NCBI GenBank assembly: GCA_937872535.1 | Contig: CALMTC010000004.1 | Location: 1 to 64,000, forward strand | Length of the DNA: 64,000 nucleotides | DNA from: an uncultured bacterium | Lineage (GTDB): Bacteria; Patescibacteriota; Gracilibacteria; Absconditabacterales; Absconditicoccaceae | Direction of reading: 5' to 3' | Part shown: one piece after another, positions 1-10,553 of the stretch | Layout: each line of letters starts with the position of its first letter | How positions within the stretch are numbered: the stretch's first letter is position 1 | Position numbers and translations under genes: made by a program | The notes under the pieces: generated by a model | What the model was told of the DNA's origin: nothing | The model's input: only the letters and a program-made list of their open reading frames with translations | Databases searched by the model: none

Positions 1-115
1 CCTACTATACCTATCTATCTTCTAATCTGTAAACCTAATTGCTGCAATATTAACAGAGAGGTGTGCCTTTTGTTCTTGACTTTTTTGAAAAAAAATTTAT
101 TAATCTGTGCCACTA

Positions 116-535
116 ATGGCTAAAAAAATGGAAAAAAAAGAGAAAATTGTTTACTCGCTAAGTTTTATTCTTAGCCTTATTATCCTCATTGTTGTTAATT
201 TAAAGACGAGTAATTTTGATGGTCTATTAGATTATTTGGTAGCTTTTATCTTTATGTTTTTAGGAGTTTCTGGTGTTTTCTCAGTTGCATTGAGATTGGA
301 AGATGATAGTATGCCAGTGATTGCCAGAGTATTGCTAACTTTTTCCTCAGGAGCTATTTTGGCTGCCTTTGCGGTGGGGGTTTTCGGTCCAGAAAGGCCA
401 AATCCAAAGTCTACTGAATTAGACTTCCAAACTTATCAAGAAAATCTTAGACTGGTGGCATTGATAACTATTTCACTGATTTTTGTTTTTACTCATGTAA
501 TGAGGAAGTTATCTCTGAGATTTAATTTTGTTTAG
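116..535 (+). CDS. Small four-helix membrane protein, unknown function
   Basis: About 139 residues from the ATG at 116; a GTG nine bases upstream is in frame but less likely. After a lysine-rich cytoplasmic start there are four hydrophobic segments (about residues 13-30, 40-60, 67-90 and 110-128), so this is a polytopic membrane protein. No catalytic motif is visible. It stands alone, followed within ten bases by a strong hairpin terminator, and faces the convergent mutL. I do not recognise the family. Confidence 0.7.
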   Translation: MAKKMEKKEKIVYSLSFILSLIILIVVNLKTSNFDGLLDYLVAFIFMFLGVSGVFSVALRLEDDSMPVIARVLLTFSSGAILAAFAVGVFGPERPNPKSTELDFQTYQENLRLVALITISLIFVFTHVMRKLSLRFNFV

Positions 536-543
536 TGTGTTTG

Positions 544-573
544 ACTTAGCTGGTAAGCCGGCTAAGTTTTTTT
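544..573 (+). terminator. Rho-independent terminator
   Basis: A stem of about nine pairs (ACTTAGCTGG against CCGGCTAAGT) with a four-base loop is followed by seven T. It lies between the convergent membrane-protein gene and mutL and probably ends the former. Confidence 0.8.
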
Positions 574-594
574 ATTTGTAAAAAATATCTTTTC

Positions 595-2352
595 TTATGT
601 TCTGTCGAACATTTTATCGATAATTTTTTTGTCGATAGAGACGAAAAAAGGGCGGCCGTGTTGGCAGACAAACATGCCATCGATGTGAGTAAATCAGTCT
701 TTGATGAGATTTTGCATTTCGAGAGGAGAGAGTTTTTGCCCAGCTTTGATGGAAAGTTTGCAGGCTTTGGTAGCAAAGATTTCGTGAAGAATGGAGTCGA
801 GCGTGATGGGATCCAGAAAAATAATTTTTTGAAGAATAAGATTGAGATCGATTTGAAAGGTCTGGAGGACTGTTGGTACTGCATAGATTACGATTGTGTT
901 TTCTCAGAGAGGAGCAATGTCAAATCCTAGACTTTCGAGCTGAGTAATTTTTTCATCAAGATCTGGAAGTTTTTGGATCGAAAGAGAAATGGGAGTCAGC
1001 AGGATAGAAGGTTTTTTCCCGTTTTCTTCAAAATTTTTTTTCATTTTCTCGAATGCAATTCTCTCGGCAAGGGCGTGCTGGTCGATGAAAAAAGTCTGAT
1101 CGGCTTGTTCGAGCTGGATATAACTTTGTCGGAGCTGACCGACAAGCTTGTACTCTCCAGAGCTGTCGCGTAGCGAAAAACTTTCGTCGACGGTCTCCTG
1201 AGCTAGTGAGTTTTGCTGAAAAACTGACTGAGCTTGGAAAAAACTTGATTGTGCTGGGAGTGTTGATGAAATATTATTTGATTTGATTGATCATTGAGAT
1301 TGATAGGATGGGGTACTAGAGTGAGCTTGATATTTAGAAAATTCTTGGTTCATAGTCATGATTTTTTGTTCACCAAGTGTTTGCTTGATGACCATATTGA
1401 CCAGATTATAAATACTTCCTGGATCTAAAAATTTTACTTCAAGTTTGCGAGGATGCACATTTACATCTACTAAATTTGGCTGAATATCTAGAAAAACACA
1501 AGCCAGTGGATATTCTCCTGGTTTGATTTGTCTGTCGTAAGCTGAAAGAATTGCTTTTTTCATGATTTTATCGTTTACAGGTCTTTGATTGACAAAAAGC
1601 TTGATGTTATCTGGAGCTCAAAAACAGAGTGCTGCATCTCAAATGATTCCACTGAGACCAATTTTTTCATCGCTATAATCTAATGTTTTTATCTGGTCTA
1701 ATCGATCTTTTTTGAAGAGGTCGAGAAATCTTTGGCCTATAGAGTCGGTGGCTTGGAGATTGAATACTGTGTTGTTATTTTTTTTCAAGATCATAGCTTT
1801 GTCGAAATGTACCAGAGCGAAATCTACAAAAAGTTGGTAGATATAAAAATATTCTGTCTGGGCTGATTTCAGAAATTTTTGTCTGACAGGTGTGTTGAAA
1901 AAAAGTTCCTCGATAATTACTACTGTGCCGTGATCAAATCAAATTGGAATTCTTTTCAGTTCTACAAAATCTTCGACTTTTTGAATCTGATAACCAGTTT
2001 GACTTCCAGCTGTTTTGGTTTGGAGAGTAAATTTACTAACTTCTGAGATACTTGCCAACGCTTCTCCTCTAAATCCATAACTGGCGATATTGTAAAGATC
2101 TTCTTCCTGTGTTATTTTACTAGTGGCATATCTTTCAAGTACAAAATCTAGATCTTCGATATCTATTCCAGATCCGTTATCTTCTAGTCTTATCATGGTT
2201 TTCCCTCAATCATTGATATCAAGAGTGATTTTGGTAGCTCCAGCGTCGAGCGAATTCTCGAGAAGTTCTTTTACTACTGAAGCTGGTCTTTCTACGATCT
2301 CTCAGGCTTTAAGTTTGTTTATCAGATATTCTGGTAATTTCTTGATACTCAT
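595..2352 (-). CDS. mutL: DNA mismatch repair protein MutL with endonuclease motif
   Basis: 585 residues when UGA is read as Gly. The N-terminal GHKL ATPase is complete: [12 protein letters not shown] near residue 16, the catalytic ENSLDAGAT near 32, DNGSGI near 60 and GFRGEAL at 93-99. NVHPRK closes the transducer region. The C-terminal dimerisation domain keeps the metal-binding [12 protein letters not shown] (about 424-435, the DQHA-X2-E-X4-E nicking motif), an ACK motif and CQHGRP at 563-568. It should therefore nick DNA by itself in MutH-independent repair. Several Gly codons, including the one in AGEIVERP, are UGA. It is divergent from lysS; no mutS is in the window. Confidence 0.95.
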
Positions 2353-2570
2353 TTTTTTCCAAACTTTTAAAATTTATTGTTCTGATGATAGTAAAAACTT
2401 TTTCAGATAAAAGACTAAGTCAGAAATTTATAAAGAAGTGTTAGAAAAATTATAGAATCATACATTTATTCTCTTTTTTCTTTTATCAGAAAAAAACTTT
2501 TTTTTATTTTTTATCTTGAAAAGTTGGTATTTTATCCTATAAGTTAGATGTTTTAGTTTTTGCTGAATTT

Positions 2571-4208
2571 ATGATGACATTATCAGAAAGAGAAGTTCGT
2601 ATGAGTAAGAGAGAGCAGATTAAAAATTTTGGTATTTTTCCTTATGCTCAAAAATTTGATAAAAAAACTCAAATCTGAGCGTTGATAGAAAAATATTGAG
2701 CTGAACTTACTTCAGATTCTAGTCCTTTTCGCGATATTGATCAAATTATCTCTTTATCTGATAAAAGTATTTTTACTGCTGGTCGTTTGATGCTTTTTCG
2801 TTCGCATGGCAAACTTTCTTTTGGAAAACTCATGGATGAGACTGGAGAAATTCAGCTTATGTTTCATAGAGATAACTGTGGCATTATTTCAGCTGATGAA
2901 ATTGTTTTGAAAAATTTGTGAGAGTGAGAGCAGGAAATTTCAGCTTATAAGTTTATAGAGAAATTTGTGGATGTCTGAGATTTCCTTGGTGTAAAGTGAG
3001 AACTTTTTTATACTCATAAGTGAGAGTTGACTATTTTTGTCGAGGAGTTTAAGCTTTTGAGTAAAGCAATCCAGCCACTTGGTGATAAATTTCATGGGAT
3101 TGCTGGCCAAGAAACTGCTTATAGACAAAGATACTTGGATATGATTTTTAATCGTCCAGTTTTGGAGAGGATGAAGTTAAGATCAAAATTTCTCAAGGTG
3201 ATTAGAGATTTTTACGATCAAAAATGATTTATCGAGCTAGAGACTCCAGTGCTTGGAAACTCAGCCTCTGGAGCGGCAGCAGCTCCTTTTGTGACTCATC
3301 ACAATGATTTCGATCTGGATATGTATCTTCGTATTTCTCCTGAAACTTCTCTGAAAAAAGCGACTGTTGGGATGCTTGAAAAAGTTTTTGAGGTGGCAAA
3401 GGATTTTCGTAATGAAGGTTCAGATCCTAGTCATATCCAAGAATTTACGATGATAGAGCACTATGCTGCTTATCGAAATCATGAAGATAATATGCAATTT
3501 ACTGAAGAGATGTTTGAGTATATTTTTGCTCAGATACCTCAGCTCAGTAAAACAGTTTCGGTGGTTGATAAGGAATGAACGGTTAGACAAGTTGATTTTC
3601 AAACTCCTTGGCAACGCATCGATTATGTACAGCAGATTAAGAAAGATAGTGGTATTGATGTCTCATTGTATAGTTCAGCTGATGAACAGAAATTGAGGGC
3701 TGATATTCTCGAGGCTGGGCATCATCGAGTTGGCATCGAACAGCAAGGGACGGCTACTATGATAGATTATCTTTATAAAAAAGTGACGAGACCCCAGATT
3801 ATAGGTCCAGCTTTTATTGTCAATTATCCTAAAACGATGCAACCTTTGGCTCGTGTTAGTGATCAAAATTCTCAAATAGTGGAGCAGCGACAGCTTTTGA
3901 TCAATGGTCGAGAGTGTATCAAAGCTTATTCTGAGCTTGTAGATCCAGTTCAGCAGCAGGCTAATTTTGATGAGCAGGCTAAGGCTGTGGCTCAGTGAGA
4001 TGAAGAAGCGACGAAATGAGATGACGACTTTGTCAAAGCTATGGAATATGGAATGCCTTGTCAGTCTGGTCGATGAATGTGAATAGATCGTATTTTTGCT
4101 TTATTGCTTTCAGATGGACAGCCGATTAATATTCGTGATGTGGTGCTTTTCCCTTTGATGAAGCCAGAAGTGAAATATACTAGGGATGAAGAAAATGGAG
4201 AAGAGTAG
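2571..4208 (+). CDS. lysS: Lysyl-tRNA synthetase, class II
   Basis: 545 residues; a tandem ATG at 2571/2574 gives the start. It charges tRNA-Lys in the cytoplasm. An N-terminal OB-fold anticodon domain is followed by the class II core: motif 2 with FRNEGSDPSHIQEFTMIEHY and motif 3 GMGIDR near the C terminus. The residue before the motif 3 glycines is CGA (Trp) and the glycine after it is UGA, so both reassignments meet here. The SYSE-like element appears as AYSELVDP. The gene is read through UGA at about a dozen sites. It sits 44 bases upstream of the FKBP gene, so the two could be co-transcribed. Confidence 0.95.
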
Positions 4209-4252
4209 AATTGTATTATGTCGCTTGAGATAAGCAGAAATTTTAAATTTTT

Positions 4253-4690
4253 ATGAAAAATAAGATGAAAAAAGTAGAAAAAGGACACCATGTTATGGTT
4301 CATTATACTGGAAAATTATTGGATGGGACAGTTTTTGATACGAGTTATAAAAGAGGAGAGCCATTGCATTTTGCGGTTGGAGCTGGGCAGATGATTAAGG
4401 GATTTGATGTAGCGGTCGAAGGGATGATTGTCGGAGAAAAAAAGACGGTGACTTTGCCGCCAGAGGAAGCTTATGGTCATGCTCGTGAAGACTTAATTCA
4501 TGAGCTTGAAAGAAAAGTTTTTGGTGATTTGGAGCCAGTAGTGGGACAGCGTTATATGCTTGGTCAGTATCCAATTACTGTTTCAAAAGTGACTGAAACT
4601 CATGTGATTGCTGATTTGAATCATGAACTTGCTGGTAAGACACTGGTTTTTGAAATCGAAGTGGTCGATGTTCACGATCATCATCATTAG
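4253..4690 (+). CDS. FKBP-type peptidyl-prolyl isomerase, SlyD-like
   Basis: 145 residues. The start reads VEKGHHVMVHYTGKLLDGTVFD, split here by the typical FKBP pattern VHYTGKL then DGTVFDTS, followed by GQMIKGFD and VGEKKTVTLPPEEAYG. An inserted flap (about 85-130) and a short His-rich tail (HDHHH) match SlyD-type proline isomerase/chaperones that bind metal. It has about fifteen Gly codons and none is UGA, unlike lysS just upstream. It ends just before a hairpin terminator. Cytoplasmic; no signal peptide. Confidence 0.9.
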   Translation: MKNKMKKVEKGHHVMVHYTGKLLDGTVFDTSYKRGEPLHFAVGAGQMIKGFDVAVEGMIVGEKKTVTLPPEEAYGHAREDLIHELERKVFGDLEPVVGQRYMLGQYPITVSKVTETHVIADLNHELAGKTLVFEIEVVDVHDHHH

Positions 4691-4741
4691 TAAATTTTGT
4701 ACCGATAAGCTTTAAAAGTTTTTATGCTGGGTGAGTATATG

Positions 4742-4770
4742 AAAAAAATCTCTTGGTTGAGATTTTTTTT
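4742..4770 (+). terminator. Rho-independent terminator (bidirectional)
   Basis: AAAATCTC and GAGATTTT flank a six-base loop, with A and T runs on both sides. It can serve both the FKBP gene and the convergent gmk. Confidence 0.75.
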
Positions 4771-4800
4771 CTTTTTAGGTGATTTTCTTTTTTAACTGAT

Positions 4801-5397
4801 TTACTCAGTTAGATTTTTTTTAATGAGATTTTCTATTGTCTCTGCGACTATTTTTGTAATTTCTTCGATGTTTCCGCTTCCATCTATTATTATATCACAG
4901 ATCTGATTTGCTTGAATGAGCTCTTTTGATGAACTTTCTATACGATGAGCCAGTTCTTCTTCGCTGATAGGAGCTCTATTGGTGATTCTGTGAATCATTG
5001 TTTCTTTATCGAGATTCAGAAAAATTGATTTATATGACATTTCACTCAGATTTTGTTTTTTTAAAATACTGAGTCATTCTGTGTCGATTTCTTTGAAGGC
5101 GATTTTTTGCTGTTTGATTGCATCAATGAGTGATTGTCTTTTGGTGCCATAGTAGTAAGAATGATGAACAAAAGCATATTCTATAAATTCATTATTTTCA
5201 ATACTTTTTTCAAATTCTTCTGGTGATACAAAAAAATATTTTTCTCCTGGTTTTTCTCACATTCTTGGAGGTCTGGTGGTGTAAGACTGAATAAGCATGT
5301 ATTTTTCTGGGTTTTCTGTGATTAATTTATTGACGATGGTGGTTTTTCCGCTTCCTGAAACGCCTAATAAAAAAATAATGATACCTTGATTTTCCAT
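4801..5397 (-). CDS. gmk: Guanylate kinase
   Basis: 198 residues. GMP plus ATP gives GDP. The P-loop GVSGSGKTT sits at 12-20, followed by the GMP-binding TTRPPRMGE, YFFVSPEEF, FIEYAFVHHSYYGT-like segment (with an extra Tyr) and a C-terminal lid with HRITNRAPISEEELAHRI. Length is normal for the family. The ATG start at 5397 gives the expected short lead into the P-loop. It converges on the FKBP terminator and diverges from rlmE. Confidence 0.93.
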
Positions 5398-5690
5398 AAG
5401 ATAAAGCCAGAAAATAAAAAAATGTCTGAATTTGTATCAGGTTTCTATTTATTTACTTGATGTTTTCAAATGATATAAGCTTAGAAACTCATTTGAGTAG
5501 AAAAGTTGTTGAAAAGAGTGCTATAAAAGCTATTATTTATTTGTAACGATAAGATTTAGAAATTTTCATCTTCATTCACTAAGTTTGAAGATAAAGCGTC
5601 TAAAATCATCGGTATAAACTCTCACATCCATTCAAATTTTTTTCTAAAATTTTCATGGTGGTCGAGTTTATTTACTTAAGATCGAGAAAA

Positions 5691-6311
5691 ATGTTTAAGG
5701 TGCAGGATCATTATTTTCATAAAGCAAAACAGCAAGGCTATATGGCTAGGAGTGCTTTTAAGCTGGAAGAGATTGATAAAAAATATCATATTTTTGATCG
5801 TGAGACGAAAAATGTCCTGGATATTGGCTGTGCACCTGGTAGTTGGCTTCAGTATGTTCATAGTCAGATTAAACAACTTCATAAAAAAACTTCTGATGAG
5901 GGTAAAATGCCTTGGCATATTATTGGGATGGATTTGAAACCTGTGGCTTTGAATCTGCCGGGACTGCATACTTATGTTCAAGATATTGAGGACTTTGATG
6001 GGGTGAAAAAAATTTTGGATGAAAACCAGATAAAAAAATTTGATATTATTATTTCAGATATGGCTCCAAATACTATTTGACTTCGTGATATTGATGCTTT
6101 GAGAAGTGTGAAATTGCTGGAAAAAACTTTGTGGATTTATGAGAATTTTTTGAAACCAGAGGGGAAAGTAGTGATTAAAATCTTTATGGGGCCTTGATTT
6201 GATCAGTTTTTACAGAAAATGAGAGCTATTGTTTGAGCCAAGGGATTTAAGACATTTAAACCACAGGCAGTGAGAAAAGAAAGTAAGGAAATTTATATTG
6301 TGAAATTCTAG
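5691..6311 (+). CDS. rlmE: 23S rRNA 2'-O-methyltransferase RlmE/FtsJ
   Basis: 206 residues from ATG 5691. An in-frame ATG at 5655 adds 12 residues, but MFKVQDHYFHKAKQ is the usual family start. SAM-binding motif VLDIGCAPGSW, then the K-D-K-E catalytic set: K in RSAFKLEEID, D in IISDMAPN, K in VVIKIF, E in RKESKEIY. It should methylate the universally conserved A-loop uridine of 23S rRNA. UGA-Gly occurs after MAPNTI and in MGPGFDQF. The gene precedes der by about 90 bases. Confidence 0.93.
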
Positions 6312-6400
6312 GTAAGAATCTTGTTTTTCTGTAGATTTTAGCTATAGTGTAAGAAAGTTTTGGCTTATTATGTTTGAATTTATTTTTTTGAGAATGTGTG

Positions 6401-7738
6401 ATGAAAGTGGGTTTGATAGGTGCTGTAAATGTTTGAAAATCTACTCTTTTTAATAGATTGATCTGACAGTTTAGAGCTATTGTGACAGATATTCCTGGTA
6501 CGACCAGAGATATTTTGTCTGAAGAGGTTGATTTTGCTGGTTTGTGACCAGTAGAATTTTTGGATAGTCCTGGATTGTTGGATTTTACCTTGGAGCTTGA
6601 GATGATTCATCGTATTATTCAGGAATCAGATTTTTTACTTTTTGTGGTAGATCATGAGGTTGGTTTGTGACCAAAAGAGCATGAAATTCAGAGTTTAGTC
6701 TTGAAACATCAGAAAAAACTGAAGACTGTTTTGGTGGTTAATAAACTTTCTCAGGTGCAACTTTATCAGCAGTATGATGAAACTTTGGCTGATTATTTTA
6801 GCTTGTGATTTGGCCAGGTAGTGTGAGTTTCTGCAAAACAAGGTGAAAATATCGATGTTTTACAGACTATTATTCAAGATTTTGCTCGAGAAAATAAGCT
6901 CGATTCTGATAAAAAAATTATTGATGCTGATGTTCATTTGGCTATTGTGGGGAGACCAAATGTCTGAAAGTCAACACTTTTGAATACTTTGGCTGGTGAA
7001 ACTGTAGCTAAGGTTGAAGATTTTGAGTGAACGACTTTGGATTATAATGTGACGACGATCAATTTCTGACAACAGAAGATGAAAATCTATGATACGATGG
7101 GTCTTCAGAGAAAATCAAAAACTCATGGGATCGAAAAAATAGCTCATGATAAGACTTTTACGATGCTTCGTTTCGTGAAGCCGATTACTATCTTGATGGT
7201 CGATGCTGTGGAGTGACTAACTCGTAGAGATCTAGCGGCTTTGAAACAGATGAGTGAAATGAATTTGCCAGTGATTATTGCTGTCAATAAGATCGATAGA
7301 ATCCCAGCGATAAAACATAAGGCTCTTTTGCAAAAATTTCGTCAGCAGTTCGGTTTTGCTCCGTTTATTCCATTGGTCGGAATCTCAGCTGCTGAGGCTC
7401 AGTGACTTCAAACTCTTCTACAGTGTGTCGGTAGAGTCTGGAAAAATTGGGATCTGAGAATTTCTACTAGCTCTTTAAATAATTTACTTCATAAGGCTTT
7501 ACTGGTCTCGCCACCTAGATTTCCGAAAAATAAAGCTTGTAAACTTTTTTATATTTCTCAAACAGATACAAAGCCTGCTAGGTTTTTGGCTTTTGTAAAC
7601 AATAGTGATAATGCTAATTTTTCGTATAAAAAGTGGCTTGAAAATGCTATTAGAAAAGCTTTTCCTTTTGAATGAGTGCCGTTTGTTATAGAATTTAAGA
7701 GTAGAAAACATTTGAATGAAATGGATAAAAAGGAGTAA
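6401..7738 (+). CDS. der: Ribosome-assembly GTPase Der (EngA)
   Basis: 445 residues with two tandem G domains and a C-terminal KH-like domain. G1 motifs are GAVNVGKST (7-15) and GRPNVGKST (about 184-192), each with UGA for a P-loop Gly. G3 is DSPGLLD then DTMGLQ; G4 is NKL and NKID. The first G domain has shortened switch regions. Der is needed for 50S maturation. The 28 bases up to and including the start codon are almost identical to those of the pilN-like gene at 42135 (see findings). Confidence 0.95.
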
Positions 7739-7838
7739 TTTTCTGTCTTTTGGTGTTATAAACTAGAATATTCTAATATGTTGGGAATGCTCATAAATAT
7801 TCTAAAACCAAAAAAAAATTAAATTCTGCTGAAAAATA

Positions 7839-7878
7839 GAAAATCTTATTTCTGAAGTATTGGAGATGAGATTTTTTT
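7839..7878 (+). terminator. Probable terminator after der
   Basis: AAAATCTTA and TGAGATTTT can pair around a long loop and are followed by a T run; it lies about 100 bases downstream of der. The preceding stretch from 7739 holds only AT-rich sequence. Confidence 0.5.
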
Positions 7879-7935
7879 GTTTTGGGGTTGAAATTTTTTT
7901 CTTTGGAGTAGTATGCACGGATAAATACAAAAAAA

Positions 7936-8835
7936 ATGAATAATAATGTGAAAATTTCCCATAAAATTGATGGGAAAGTAATTGCGAGAGCTCTTAATCA
8001 AGAGAGTTCAAAAAGAGTGAAAGATTTTTTTAAGGAACATGGCTATATTCCCAAGCTCAATGTGCTTTGGATTGGTATGGATTTTGTGTCCCGATCTTAC
8101 TTTAATGTAATTCAGAAAACTTCTTCTGAAGTAGGTATTAGATTCTATAAAAGTAGATTTTTTCCTGATGTTTCTCAGAAAACATTAGAGGATGAAATTA
8201 AGTTTCTAAACGAAGATAAGCAGATCTCTGGCTATATTATGTTATTGCCACTTTCTCAGAATTTAGATGTCTTAGCTTTAAGAGCTAAGATGATTGAATC
8301 GAAAGATGTTGATGGGATGTCTTTGTCTACTACTCAAAAAATAAAAGATGGTTTAGAGCCACTTTTTTGGCCAGCTACAGCTTTAGGCTGTATGGAAGTG
8401 ATTAAGAATCAATTTCCTGGATCTTTAAAAGGTAAAACTGTTACGGTTGTTGGGCTTTCTGATATAGTCGGTATGCCTATAACTAAACTTTTATTGAAAC
8501 TTGATGCTAGTGTTTTGACTGTAGATTCAAGGACTCCCTTGGATCAAAAAGTAGAATCTTGTCAGCAGGCTGATATTGTCATCAGTTGTGTCGGTCGACC
8601 AGATCAACATAAAATTCTGGAAGAACATGTGAAGTCTGGAGCTATGCTGATCGATATTGGTATGTCAGCTCAGTCTGATACGACTAAGAAGGGAAGTTTT
8701 CGACTTGTGGGTGATATTGATCCCACTGCTGAAGAAAAATCTTCGTGTTTTGTTCCAACACTTAATGGTGTTGGGCCAGTAACGGCTGCGATGCTTGTGA
8801 GAAATCTTATTGACGCTGCAATTCAGCAGAAGTAA
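7936..8835 (+). CDS. folD: Bifunctional methylenetetrahydrofolate dehydrogenase/cyclohydrolase FolD
   Basis: 299 residues. It interconverts 5,10-methylene-THF and 10-formyl-THF. Visible motifs: catalytic Tyr and Lys in SYFNVIQK, SKDVDGM, PATALG where most have PCTPxG, VVGLSDIVGMP for NADP, and NGVGPVTAAML. No UGA occurs in the gene although it has about twenty Gly codons. Its three CGA codons fall at S-x-S-Y, G-x-P and x-LVGD, where the family usually has Gln/Arg, Lys/Arg and Lys/Arg, not Trp. Codon use thus differs from neighbouring der and atpG, which suggests acquisition from a donor with the normal code (inference). Confidence 0.93.
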   Translation: MNNNVKISHKIDGKVIARALNQESSKRVKDFFKEHGYIPKLNVLWIGMDFVSRSYFNVIQKTSSEVGIRFYKSRFFPDVSQKTLEDEIKFLNEDKQISGYIMLLPLSQNLDVLALRAKMIESKDVDGMSLSTTQKIKDGLEPLFWPATALGCMEVIKNQFPGSLKGKTVTVVGLSDIVGMPITKLLLKLDASVLTVDSRTPLDQKVESCQQADIVISCVGRPDQHKILEEHVKSGAMLIDIGMSAQSDTTKKGSFRLVGDIDPTAEEKSSCFVPTLNGVGPVTAAMLVRNLIDAAIQQK

Positions 8836-8848
8836 CTTAATTATTAAC

Positions 8849-8882
8849 TACCTGTCGTGAAATTCATGCCAGGTATTTTTTT
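8849..8882 (+). terminator. Hairpin after folD
   Basis: TACCTG and CAGGTA flank a 15-base loop and are followed by seven T, 14 bases after the folD stop. Confidence 0.6.
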
Positions 8883-8884
8883 AT

Positions 8885-8916
8885 AAAAAATCTCGGCAAA
8901 AGACCGAGATTTTTTG
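8885..8916. terminator. Bidirectional terminator between folD and atpG
   Basis: A perfect 12-pair stem, AAAAAATCTCGG with CCGAGATTTTTT, encloses a seven-base loop. The symmetric A/T runs let it serve both converging genes. Confidence 0.85.
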
Positions 8917-8925
8917 AAATTGTTT

Positions 8926-9771
8926 TTATTCGATGAACATTTTTGTGCTTATGATTTTTTTTGCCATCATTCTCTGGCGTTCTTTAGTAAATTTAGTGGA
9001 AAGGGATGGCGTTATTGTATTTTTAACTACTACTGTATGAGAGTTATAGTCTCCAGATTTGTTTTGGAGTATTGCTCCGTAGAGCATATGCTGAATGAGT
9101 TGTTTGATGAGTTCGTCTCTTATTATTTTTGGAGTAGGTTCTAATGTGATCGAATTGTTATCAAGGTTGCTTTTCAGATTTACTCATAGGTTTTTTGTGA
9201 ATTGATTGAAAGAATTTTCTGTGAGTGGGAATAGCTGGAAATTTACTGGAACTTGTACTGTTGTGTTTTTGAAATAATTGAAATAGAGTGAAATATGACT
9301 GTACTTTTTAGTGTCGATTGCAGAAATGAGGAAAGTGTAGAGGGTAGATAGGTCGTTTTCTGAAAAGTTATCGTTGATGGTAGTTTCTCCAGTGATAGAG
9401 TAATTTGATTTGACTGCAAATTCGAGAGATTTTTTTCCTATACAAAAAACTTCAGTGTTTGCTTTTTTTTCTTTGAAGTCAGAGTTGAAATTTTTAAGTA
9501 CTTTTGTGTTGAGTCAACTTCATAATCCTTTGTCTGAAGTGATGAGAATTACTAGTTCTTTTTTTGCTGATTCATATAGATTTGTTTCTCAGAAGAGGTT
9601 TACTTTTGTTCTGATGAAATTTGTCATTGTGAGAAAATCTTCCATGAAATCTTTATAAGATTCTGTCTTTTTTTTGATTTTTATTTCAGATGATTGGTCT
9701 AACTTCTTGATTGTTTTCTGTAAACTTTTTTCTGATTTTCTTTTGTTTTTTATATGTTTAAGTCAGATCAT
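8926..9771 (-). CDS. atpG: F-type ATP synthase gamma subunit
   Basis: 281 residues, usual length for the family. The first helix reads MIGLKHIKNKRKSEKSLQKT and the family hallmark SDKGLCGGLN is in the middle (two of its Gly are UGA). The C terminus ends with KFTKERQRMMAKKIISTKM, the second long helix of the rotor. It forms the central stalk in the F1 sector. No other atp gene flanks it, so the F1Fo genes are dispersed in this genome or partly lost. C-terminal sequence is divergent, so the role rests mostly on the N terminus and the SDKGLCGG motif. Confidence 0.85.
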
Positions 9772-9854
9772 TTTATTTTAACGACAAAAATAAACTATTT
9801 TGCTTATAGTTATTTTTATTCGTGTTTTCAATAGAAAGCAAGGCTAAATATTTT

Positions 9855-10553
9855 TTATGTTTTTTGCCGCTTTTTTGCTATTGATACAATCTCTTCGTAA
9901 TCTCTCGTACCTATAATTGTCTCTACTTCTTTTCAGTCTTTGAAGAATGAGAGCTGTGGTATTGATGCTACTTTATACTCAAATGCTATAGACTGATTTA
10001 ATGGGTTATCTATGTCGATCTTTAGCAATGTGATCGTATCTGGGTGATCAGCTGCAATTTTTTCTAGTACTGGTTTGATTACTTTACAAGGAGTGCATCG
10101 CTCTGCTCGAAAATCTACTATAACAATCTTGTCTGATTGAATTGCTTCTTTAAGAGTTTTTTCTCAAATGATGTCTTGGGTTTGTGGGTTTAGTGGTGGG
10201 GTGCTGGGTGTTTTATTCTCTCAGTTTGTAACTTTTAAAATGTGCTCGAAGACTGTTTCATAGTCTTTTTCTGATCTTACCCCCATGAGAGGTTCTGTGA
10301 TTTGTTTACCGTCTTTGAAGATTAGAATGGTGGGTAGTCACTGGATTTGATATTGTAATGATGTAGTTTGATTCTCGTCTACATCACATTTTCAAAAATT
10401 TATTTCTGGAAATTTTTTGCTAAGATTATCAAAAATTGGCGAAAGCATTTTACATGGCTGACATCGAGTAGCTCGGAAGTCGACTACATAAATTCATCTG
10501 TTATTTCTGATTTCTTCTTGAAAATTTTCATCTGTTAGTACTTTGTGGCTCAT
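9855..10553 (-). CDS. Tandem thioredoxin-domain protein
   Basis: 232 residues with two thioredoxin folds and no signal peptide. Active sites read VDFWATWCQPCK (about 23-34) and VDFWAEWCTPCK (about 150), where all four Trp are CGA codons; both domains have a cis-Pro loop (GLPTILIF and SIPQLSFF) and a KDGK turn. The linker is Pro/Thr-rich. Gln and Thr replace the usual Gly of CGPC, which should shift the redox potential. It is probably a cytoplasmic disulfide reductase. The gene lies between atpG and an HPF-like gene, all on the minus strand. Confidence 0.88.
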
